Of a stretch of 7,654 nt of DNA, positions 1-5,423 are shown piece by piece. Numbering within the stretch: position 1 is the stretch's first letter; each line of letters opens with the position of its first letter. The notes beneath the pieces were generated by a model that was given only the letters and a program-made list of their open reading frames with translations, was not told where the DNA came from and did no database searches. Made by a program: the position numbers and the translations under genes. This DNA is from an uncultured Lachnospiraceae bacterium (GTDB lineage Bacteria; Bacillota; Clostridia; Lachnospirales; Lachnospiraceae): positions 1 to 7,654 of the forward strand of contig CAJUIM010000145.1 in the NCBI GenBank assembly GCA_910586275.1, read 5' to 3'.

Positions 1-77
1 CAAGGTTCATGAGGAGACTCAAACATAGAAAACACTATGTTTTGACCCCAGCATCTAAGCATATATTTATTGAATAA
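1..77 (+). CDS. Possible C-terminal end of an upstream gene (5' partial)
   Basis: Reading from base 3, the frame is open for 24 codons and ends in TAA at 75-77. The predicted tail is basic (RFMRRLKHRKHY, then VLTPASKHIFIE). The stop codon overlaps the ribosome binding site of the next gene (TAAGGAG), an arrangement common in tightly packed Firmicute operons and the main reason to think the frame is real. Too little is visible to name a family. Of the other two frames, one stops at 10-12 and the other at 26-28, so an alternative short tail ending at 28 cannot be excluded. Confidence 0.4.
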   Translation, partial: RFMRRLKHRKHYVLTPASKHIFIE

Positions 78-93
78 GGAGAAAGGGATAAAA

Positions 94-1368
94 ATGACAT
101 TATCGACATTATCGGAAACAGAAGTGATTTCCACATTGCTTGCTTTGTCTTCTTTATTGGTAAGTGCGTATGTCATAGGGACAATATTTGAGAAGCTAAA
201 GGCTCCGAGGGTTGTAGGGGAAATTATGGGAGGATTGATTTTAGGAGGCAGCTGTCTTTATTACTTCTATCCGTCCGGTATTGGAAAAATTTTCATGGCA
301 TATGAGCAGGAAGGGAAAGTACTTAATATATTTTATCAGTTAGGCTTAATTTTTCTTATGTTTTTATCAGGATATAATACAAAGCTTAAAGTTGACCATG
401 AAAACGGAAAGATACTTGGCTGTGTGTTTATAGGGGCAACAATATTGCCTATGCTTGGAGCGATTCCTTTTATTTCTATGTTTCAGACATTTTTTATAGG
501 CGAAAAAAGCAATGCCATTGCATATGGTCTGGTATTTGTAATAGGTGTGGCAATTACATCAATACCTGTAATATCAAAGATATTCTTTGACATGGGAATT
601 ATGAATACTAAATTTTCGGATACTGTTCTGACGGTATCTACTTTCCAAGATTTATGCTTGTGGATTTTGCTGAATGCAGCTACCAGAATTGCGTCAGCCG
701 GGAGTTTGAAGCTGTTGGATATGTTAGGGGTAGTATTTATTACACTAGGATTGTTTGCAGCCGTAAAAATAATTTCCGAACATATGCATTCATGGAATAA
801 GTCAATAAAGCCAATAGATTTTTATACGGTCAGCTTTGTAGTTTTATTAGCAGTCAGTGCAGTTCTTTATATGGTTGGGATAAATATTATGTATTCGGCT
901 TTTTTAGTTGGATATGTCGTAAAGACAGTGGCCGGTATTGATTGTGAAACAAAGACACGAATGGAGTCTTTAGGTAATTTTGCCTTTTCTTTTTTTATCC
1001 CAATATATTTTGCATTGGTTGGGATTCAGCTGAATCTATTAAATAATTTTTCGTTCATTCGGTTTGCGCTCTTTTTTGCCTTGGCATTTGGGCTTGAGGC
1101 CGTCGGGACATTGATTATGCTGCAGTGGACTAATCTGAATTATCAGACAAAACTTAATTTTGCAGTAACAATGAATGCCCGGGGAGGCCCGGGAATTGTG
1201 TTGGCGACTGTCGCATATTCTTATGGAATAATTAGTATTGAGTTTTTTACAGTGTTAATTCTGACGACAATGCTTTCTTCGCTGATTGCCGGATACTGGC
1301 TTCGCAGACAGCAAAAAAAGGATAAAAATATTTTTATGAATTTAACGGTGGAGAATACGAACCGCTGA
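94..1368 (+). CDS. KefB-type cation:proton antiporter (CPA2 family), transport domain only
   Basis: A 424-residue, very hydrophobic protein with about 12 predicted membrane spans over residues 11-403. It is expected to exchange K+ or Na+ for H+ across the cytoplasmic membrane. Family signs are an early LKAPRVVGEIMGGLILGG segment (35-52), SIPVISKIFFDMGI (156-169), a membrane-embedded F184-Q185-D186, FFIPIYFALVGIQLN (300-314) and MNARGGPGIVLA (360-371) with R363. The FQD triplet resembles KefB/KefC rather than the ND or DD pairs of NhaP or NapA types. KefB/KefC are about 600 residues and end in a nucleotide-binding RCK domain; here only a short basic tail follows the membrane part. The ATG at 94 is chosen over a TTG at 70 because AAGGAGAAAGGG (76-87) lies directly before it. 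The gene leads a group with a pyruvate-kinase-like protein and a phosphatase. The transported ion cannot be read from sequence. Confidence 0.88.
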   Translation: MTLSTLSETEVISTLLALSSLLVSAYVIGTIFEKLKAPRVVGEIMGGLILGGSCLYYFYPSGIGKIFMAYEQEGKVLNIFYQLGLIFLMFLSGYNTKLKVDHENGKILGCVFIGATILPMLGAIPFISMFQTFFIGEKSNAIAYGLVFVIGVAITSIPVISKIFFDMGIMNTKFSDTVLTVSTFQDLCLWILLNAATRIASAGSLKLLDMLGVVFITLGLFAAVKIISEHMHSWNKSIKPIDFYTVSFVVLLAVSAVLYMVGINIMYSAFLVGYVVKTVAGIDCETKTRMESLGNFAFSFFIPIYFALVGIQLNLLNNFSFIRFALFFALAFGLEAVGTLIMLQWTNLNYQTKLNFAVTMNARGGPGIVLATVAYSYGIISIEFFTVLILTTMLSSLIAGYWLRRQQKKDKNIFMNLTVENTNR

Positions 1369-1371
1369 CAG

Positions 1372-1408
1372 AAAGGAGGGCACAGGAAACTGTGCGCATA
1401 AGGGAATG
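1372..1408 (+). promoter_or_regulatory. Shine-Dalgarno separated from ATG by a GAAA-loop hairpin
   Basis: A near-perfect Shine-Dalgarno core (AAGGAGG, 1373-1379) stands 26 bases before the ATG at 1406, too far for normal use. Between them a 6-bp stem, GCACAG (1380-1385) with CTGTGC (1390-1395), closes a GAAA tetraloop (1386-1389). If folded, it leaves 10 bases between Shine-Dalgarno and ATG, a normal spacing. Alternatively, GTG at 1392 could start a five-codon leader (MRIRE) whose TGA at 1407-1409 overlaps the ATG. A weak AAGGGA touches the ATG and is too close to serve well. The pairing is directly visible; the translational role is inferred. Confidence 0.6.
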
Positions 1409-2365
1409 AAAAGATTTATTTTAACTGTTGGGCCGTCATTGCTGAAAAAAGTGCCTTTGACAGAGATTCATGATGAGAGAAATATTTACAGAATTAACGG
1501 TGCTCATGGGAGCGTGCAGGATATCGAAAATTATATAATGGAAATCCGGCAGCAGATTCCCTCTGCAGATATTTTAATGGATTTGCCGGGAAATAAAGTC
1601 AGAACTAAGGATTTGCCGGATGGCGGGATTGCAATAGAGAGCGGAAAACAGTTCGAGATACCGAGCGGCTGTTTTAATTACAAAGACTTCTATAAACATT
1701 TGGAGCCAGGAATGACAGCATGGGCGAATGACAGTATCTTCGAATTTGAGGTCGTATCCGCAGATTGTGACAAAATTGTATTTATGTCTAAATCGGATGG
1801 TACACTAATTAATAACAAGGGTGTGCATATACGGGGAATTCATGACCAGATTCCATTTCTATTTGAGAAGGATCGTCATCTAATTGAACTTACAAAGAAA
1901 TGGGCATTGTCTTTTGTGGGCTTGTCTTTTGTGCGTAAGCCGGCTAATGTAGAAGAGGTAAGTTCGCTGATCCGAGGAAAAACAGATATCATTGTAAAAA
2001 TAGAGACTTTGGATGCGGTTCATAATATTAATGACATTTTGCCATTGACAAATTATATACTTGTAGACAGAGGGGATTTGTCAACAGATGTGGGAGTCAG
2101 CAGGATTCCAAGATATCAGAAGTACATCATTGATAAGGCACTTTTCTTTGATGTGAAGATATTTCTTGCCACGCAAATACTGAAAAGCATGGAAACAAAA
2201 CCAATTCCGACAATTGCTGAAATAGAGGCTTTGTATGATATATATAAATCGGGCGTTTACGGAGTACAGATGTCGGAGGAGACGGCAGTGGGACAGTATG
2301 CCGTAAACTGCATAAAAGTATTGCATGATATGGAGAAAGAAGTAAAATCTGAAGTGATAAAATAA
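1406..2365 (+). CDS. Short pyruvate-kinase-like protein without C-terminal domain
   Basis: 319 residues resembling the A and B domains of pyruvate kinase (PEP + ADP to pyruvate + ATP) but ending where the roughly 120-residue C-terminal regulatory domain of the usual 470-500-residue enzyme would begin. Visible motifs: TVGPS (7-11); R29-x-N31 and H34 in YRINGAHG; D59 and R66 in MDLPGNKVRT; a B-domain-like part (about 67-147) with AWANDSIFEF and NKGVHIRG; LSFVRK (173-178); K198 and E200 in IIVKIE, matching the catalytic lysine and metal-binding glutamate; D224 in RGDLS; T256 in ATQILKSM; SEETAVGQY (290-298) for the usual SGETAxGxY. Departures are A33 for the potassium-ligand Ser, L60 for Thr and K64 for Glu in the DTKGPEIRT segment. 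No other start codon lies in frame nearby. Set 37 bases after the antiporter gene and 30 before the phosphatase. Could be an active potassium-independent kinase or a repurposed PEP/pyruvate-barrel enzyme. Confidence 0.85.
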   Translation: MKRFILTVGPSLLKKVPLTEIHDERNIYRINGAHGSVQDIENYIMEIRQQIPSADILMDLPGNKVRTKDLPDGGIAIESGKQFEIPSGCFNYKDFYKHLEPGMTAWANDSIFEFEVVSADCDKIVFMSKSDGTLINNKGVHIRGIHDQIPFLFEKDRHLIELTKKWALSFVGLSFVRKPANVEEVSSLIRGKTDIIVKIETLDAVHNINDILPLTNYILVDRGDLSTDVGVSRIPRYQKYIIDKALFFDVKIFLATQILKSMETKPIPTIAEIEALYDIYKSGVYGVQMSEETAVGQYAVNCIKVLHDMEKEVKSEVIK

Positions 2366-2395
2366 GAACAAGTCAGGTCAGGAAAGGGGAGGGGC

Positions 2396-3055
2396 ATGTC
2401 TGAATTACAGCATATAATGTTCGACTTTGACGGTACGCTTGCAGATACCAGCGAAGGAATTATCCGTTCTATGCATTATGCCTATGATAAACTTAGTTTA
2501 CGGCAAGAAACGGATGAAAAAATACAAAATATAATCGGACCGCCATTGGAAGAAATGTTTTCTGTTCTTTTGCATACGGAAGATAAGAATTATGTGAAAC
2601 AGGCTGTAGCATATTTCAGGGAGAGATATGCGAAACAGGGAATAAGGGAACTTTGCTTATATCCACAAGTGAGGCAGACATTAAAGAAATTAAAAGAGAG
2701 CGGCTTTAAGCTATATATAGTTACCTCTAAGCCAGAGAAATTTGTATATGAAATATGCGAGGAACAGGAAATTAAAGAATATTTTACTGCAATAACCGGG
2801 GTTTCCACAGAAAAAATCAGTATGTCAAAAGCGGAACGAATGCGTGGGCTGATGGAATTATACAATATTACAAAAGACAATGGCATTATGGTTGGGGATC
2901 GTCCGGAAGATGCCTACGCAGCCGGAAAAAATGAAATTCCATGTATTGGTGTCTCTTATGGCTTTGGAAAGGCAGAGGATTTAATGAAGGCAGGATGTAC
3001 AAAGATTTTGAATGAGTTCGGCACATTGTTATATACTGCTGTCCCCTTGCCATGA
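2396..3055 (+). CDS. HAD-superfamily hydrolase, phosphoglycolate-phosphatase-like
   Basis: A 219-residue cytoplasmic protein, normal length for a HAD phosphatase with a small helical cap. Motif I is DFDGTLADT with nucleophile D10 and acid/base D12. Motif II is T110-S111 in YIVTSKP, the motif III lysine is probably K145 in SMSKAERM, and motif IV is GDRPEDA with D168 and D172 for Mg2+. Residues 15-95 form the cap, which sets substrate choice. The layout fits the Gph/PpaX-like branch (phosphoglycolate, pyrophosphate, sugar phosphates or nucleotides), but the substrate cannot be read from sequence. ATG at 2396 follows a purine-rich AGGAAAGGGGAGGGG ribosome binding site. The gene is 30 bases downstream of the pyruvate-kinase-like gene, so they are probably co-transcribed, and its last codons contain the -35 box of the next promoter. 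A sugar-phosphate or metabolite-repair role is possible but unsupported beyond context. Confidence 0.88.
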   Translation: MSELQHIMFDFDGTLADTSEGIIRSMHYAYDKLSLRQETDEKIQNIIGPPLEEMFSVLLHTEDKNYVKQAVAYFRERYAKQGIRELCLYPQVRQTLKKLKESGFKLYIVTSKPEKFVYEICEEQEIKEYFTAITGVSTEKISMSKAERMRGLMELYNITKDNGIMVGDRPEDAYAAGKNEIPCIGVSYGFGKAEDLMKAGCTKILNEFGTLLYTAVPLP

Positions 3056-3076
3056 TACTTGTATAAATTGTATAAT
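3047..3076 (+). promoter_or_regulatory. Sigma-A-type promoter for the rfbFHG genes
   Basis: TTGCCA (3047-3052, five of six matches to TTGACA) is followed after 18 bases by a perfect TATAAT (3071-3076). The -35 box lies in the final codons of the phosphatase gene. Transcription would start near 3083, giving an untranslated leader of about 40 bases before the rfbF ATG. A small dyad, ATGTAT (3083-3088) and ATACAT (3095-3100), sits on the expected start point and could be an operator, though it is short enough to be chance. Confidence 0.65.
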
Positions 3077-3124
3077 ACCAATATGTATAAAGTCATACAT
3101 CCAAACAGGAGGATAGACGGACAG

Positions 3125-3904
3125 ATGAAAGTAGTGTTGCTGGCAGGCGGATTTGGGACAAGGATCAGTGAAGAAAGCATGGCGAAGCCAAAGCCGATGG
3201 TGGAAATCAACGGACAGCCTATCTTATGGCATATTATGAAGGAGTATTCTTACTACGGCTTTAAAGAATTCATTATCTGTGCAGGGTATAAGCAGCATGT
3301 GATTAAGGAATATTTTGCCAACTATTATTTATATCATTCGGATATTACGTTTGATTTTTCAAATGAAAATTTTATGACAATTCACAACAACGTGGCGGAG
3401 CCGTGGAAAGTCACGATTGTGGATACCGGCCTGAATACAATGACAGGGGGGAGAATCAAACGGGTCAGAGATTACATCAACGATGAGCCGTTCCTTATGA
3501 CCTATGGAGACGGCGTATGTGATGTGAATATTACAGATGTTATCAAGTTTCATGAAAAACATGGGAGATTGGCAACTATGACGGCGGTACAGCCGGGGGG
3601 AAGGTTCGGTACGCTGGAAATAGATGCCGACGGTGTTGTCAACCGGTTTGCGGAGAAGAAAAAGGAAGACGGCGGTTGGATAAACGGTGGTTACATGGTG
3701 CTGCAGCCGGAGGTCATAGAATATATTGAAGGTGACATGACGACATTTGAAAGAGAGCCTTTGGAGCGGCTGTCCAGGGAGAAGCAGCTTGTTACATATA
3801 AGCATTATGGTTTTTGGCAGTGCATGGATACAGTGAGGGAAAAACAATATTTGGAAGAACTATTGGCCAGTGGGAAGGCTCCTTGGAAGGTGTGGGAGGA
3901 TTAG
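3125..3904 (+). CDS. rfbF: Glucose-1-phosphate cytidylyltransferase
   Basis: Makes CDP-glucose and pyrophosphate from glucose-1-phosphate and CTP, the entry step to CDP-linked 6-deoxy and 3,6-dideoxy sugars. The protein has 259 residues, the normal RfbF length. It opens with the nucleotidyltransferase signature LLAGGFGTR (5-13), followed by KPKPM (21-25), then YGDG with metal-ligand D129, FGTLEID (161-167), the sugar-binding region GGWINGGYMVL (183-193), and FWQCMDT (230-236) with D235, which matches the second metal aspartate. The WINGG and FWQxMDT motifs separate RfbF from RmlA-type thymidylyltransferases. ATG at 3125 is preferred to a TTG at 3059: it gives the conserved MKVVLLAGG start and follows CAGGAGGA (3106-3113), although 11-12 bases separate this site from the ATG. 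First gene after the promoter at 3047-3076, and followed by rfbH after 78 bases. Confidence 0.95.
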   Translation: MKVVLLAGGFGTRISEESMAKPKPMVEINGQPILWHIMKEYSYYGFKEFIICAGYKQHVIKEYFANYYLYHSDITFDFSNENFMTIHNNVAEPWKVTIVDTGLNTMTGGRIKRVRDYINDEPFLMTYGDGVCDVNITDVIKFHEKHGRLATMTAVQPGGRFGTLEIDADGVVNRFAEKKKEDGGWINGGYMVLQPEVIEYIEGDMTTFEREPLERLSREKQLVTYKHYGFWQCMDTVREKQYLEELLASGKAPWKVWED

Positions 3905-3914
3905 AAGAAATAGT

Positions 3915-3948
3915 TTGGCTTGCCAATAAATGCCTGATTTGTGAGAAT
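3915..3948 (+). promoter_or_regulatory. Candidate secondary promoter and dyad upstream of rfbH
   Basis: The gap before rfbH contains the inverted repeat TTGGC-TT-GCCAA (3915-3926). Its right half includes TTGCCA (3920-3925), a -35-like hexamer. After 17 bases comes GAGAAT (3943-3948, four of six matches) preceded by TG at the extended -10 position (TGTGAGAAT, 3940-3948). The dyad overlapping the -35 box could be a regulator site. No T-tract follows it, so it is not a terminator. The -10 match is weak, and rfbH may simply be read from the rfbF promoter. Confidence 0.28.
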
Positions 3949-3982
3949 CGATAGATTAAAAAATTAAGTTAGGAGTAAAAAT

Positions 3983-5323
3983 ATGTTTGAAAACAGCACG
4001 GAAGCGCATGCAAGAGAAGAAATTATAAATATGGTAAAGGAATATTGTGAAAAATTCCATGTAAAGAAAATGTATACGGAAGGCGACCGTATTCCTTATG
4101 CATCCCGTGTTTATGACAGCCATGAAATGTGCAACTTAGTGGACAGTGCACTGGAGTTCTGGCTTACATCAGGCCGTTATACGGAGGAATTTGAACAGAA
4201 ATTGGCAGATTATCTCGGGGTAAAGTATTGCTCGCTAGTTAATTCCGGGTCGTCGGCTAATCTGAATGCGTTTATGGCATTGACATCTCCATTGCTTGGG
4301 GACAGGCAAGTAAGGCCTGGGGATGAAATGATTACGGTTGCCGCGGGTTTTCCAACCACGGTTTCACCGGCCATTCAGTACGGAGTGGTACCGGTCTTCA
4401 TTGATGTCACGATTCCGCAGTACAATATGGACGTGACGAAGCTGGAAGAGGCACTGTCGGACAGGACAAAGGTGGTCATGGCAGCCCATACTTTAGGGAA
4501 TCCCTTTGATTTATCGGCAGTCCGTAAGTTCTGTGATAAGCATAATCTGTGGCTGATAGAAGACAATTGCGATTCGCTTGGGACAGTTTACAAAATAGAC
4601 GGAAAAGAGAAGCTGACCGGTACTATTGGGGATATCGGAACTTCCAGTTTTTATCCGCCGCATCATATGACCATGGGAGAAGGAGGGGCTGTATATACGG
4701 ACAATCCGCTGCTTCACAGATGCATTCGTTCTCTGCGGGATTGGGGGCGTGACTGTATATGCAATCCGGGGCAGGATGACCGCTGTGGGCATCGTTTTGA
4801 CAGACAATATGGGGAACTGCCTTTGGGATATGACCATAAATATGTCTACTCCCATTTCGGATATAATTTGAAAGCCACTGATATGCAGGCAGCGATAGGC
4901 TGTGCCCAGATTGAGAAATTTCCCTCTTTTGCGGAGCGCAGGAGGCATAATTTTTCACGTCTTCATGCACAGTTGGAAGAGGTTTCGGATAAGCTGATAC
5001 TTCCGGTTCCTTGTGAAAATTCGGTTCCGAGCTGGTTTGGTTTTTTAATAACTTGCCGGGAGGGGATAAAACGTAATGATGTGGTGCAATATCTGGAGAG
5101 GAACGGGATACAGACAAGAATGCTGTTTGCGGGGAATCTGCTGAAACACCCCTGCTTTAATCAAATGCGTAAAGAGGGCAGAGGCTATCGGGTAGTAGGG
5201 GAACTGACGAATACGGATAGGATTATGACGGATACTTTCTGGGTAGGAGTATATCCGGGAATGACGGATGAGATGATTGATTATATGGCAAAAGCAATAA
5301 AAACGGCGGTAAATCGGCAGTAG
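3983..5323 (+). CDS. rfbH: CDP-4-keto-6-deoxy-D-glucose 3-dehydrase (E1)
   Basis: A PMP- and [2Fe-2S]-dependent enzyme of the DegT/DnrJ/EryC1 aminotransferase fold. It removes the C3 hydroxyl of CDP-4-keto-6-deoxyglucose, normally with a separate NADH-dependent flavin/iron-sulfur reductase (E3). At 446 residues it is close to the known E1 length of about 437. SFYPPHH has His (H227) where aminotransferases carry the PLP-binding lysine, the hallmark of this enzyme, so it cannot act as an ordinary transaminase. The cluster cysteines are probably C196 (EDNCDSLG), C258, C260 and C268 (DCICNPGQDDRC), with CxC-x7-C as in Yersinia E1. The first gap is 61 residues rather than 57, the extra four falling in the YKIDGKEKLTG loop. 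Other marks are NSGSSANL (87-94), MGEGGAVYT (231-239) and SLRDWGRD. ATG at 3983 follows AGGAG (3971-3975) by seven bases. It lies between rfbF and rfbG. Confidence 0.95.
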   Translation: MFENSTEAHAREEIINMVKEYCEKFHVKKMYTEGDRIPYASRVYDSHEMCNLVDSALEFWLTSGRYTEEFEQKLADYLGVKYCSLVNSGSSANLNAFMALTSPLLGDRQVRPGDEMITVAAGFPTTVSPAIQYGVVPVFIDVTIPQYNMDVTKLEEALSDRTKVVMAAHTLGNPFDLSAVRKFCDKHNLWLIEDNCDSLGTVYKIDGKEKLTGTIGDIGTSSFYPPHHMTMGEGGAVYTDNPLLHRCIRSLRDWGRDCICNPGQDDRCGHRFDRQYGELPLGYDHKYVYSHFGYNLKATDMQAAIGCAQIEKFPSFAERRRHNFSRLHAQLEEVSDKLILPVPCENSVPSWFGFLITCREGIKRNDVVQYLERNGIQTRMLFAGNLLKHPCFNQMRKEGRGYRVVGELTNTDRIMTDTFWVGVYPGMTDEMIDYMAKAIKTAVNRQ

Positions 5324-5423
5324 GCAGCAATAACTGAATTTCCGCCATAAATTGCGCAAAGCGGAGCGTGCAGGTGAAAGGAATGATTCTATAAACATGC
5401 TTCAGGGAACAGGGGGAAATATT
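5324..5423 (+). other. rfbH-rfbG intergenic leader
   Basis: A 100-base gap, the longest within the CDP-sugar operon. It contains an imperfect fold: TCCGC (5341-5345) pairs with GCGGA (5361-5365) around a self-complementary TTGCGCAA (5352-5359). No T-run follows, so it is not a convincing intrinsic terminator. The rfbG frame runs open upstream to a TTG at 5352 and passes an ATG at 5397, but the conserved protein start points to 5424. No convincing promoter was seen. Confidence 0.35.

Noticed and set aside
21..42. Perfect 8-bp inverted repeat AAACATAG / CTATGTTT with a 6-base loop
   Set aside because: Considered as a terminator or operator. The stem is A+T-rich, only a four-T run follows, and it lies inside the probable coding tail of an upstream gene ending at 77. 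It is not called as a feature.
2081..2371. 96-codon minus-strand frame over the end of the pyruvate-kinase-like gene
   Set aside because: Considered as a source of the missing C-terminal domain or an antisense gene. It is on the wrong strand and rich in Phe/Tyr/His as expected of a shadow.
2366..2395. Possible frameshifted remainder of the pyruvate kinase C-domain
   Set aside because: Only 30 bases separate the stop from the well-supported phosphatase start, so there is no room for a decayed 120-residue domain; the protein is short by nature or by an old deletion.
3359..3847. 162-codon open frame on the minus strand
   Set aside because: Lies wholly inside rfbF, has no ribosome binding site I can see, and its composition (many Cys, His, Pro) is typical of an antisense shadow.
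4549..4752. Plus-strand 67-codon frame inside rfbH
   Set aside because: Out-of-frame reading of conserved RfbH sequence, including the PMP-site region; no independent start signal.
4511..5117. Two long minus-strand frames (145 and 164 codons) within rfbH
   Set aside because: They overlap a strongly supported gene, overlap each other in different frames, and show no recognisable motifs.
5341..5365. Stem-loop TCCGC...GCGGA before rfbG as an intrinsic terminator
   Set aside because: Five-base stem, a large loop and no following T-tract.
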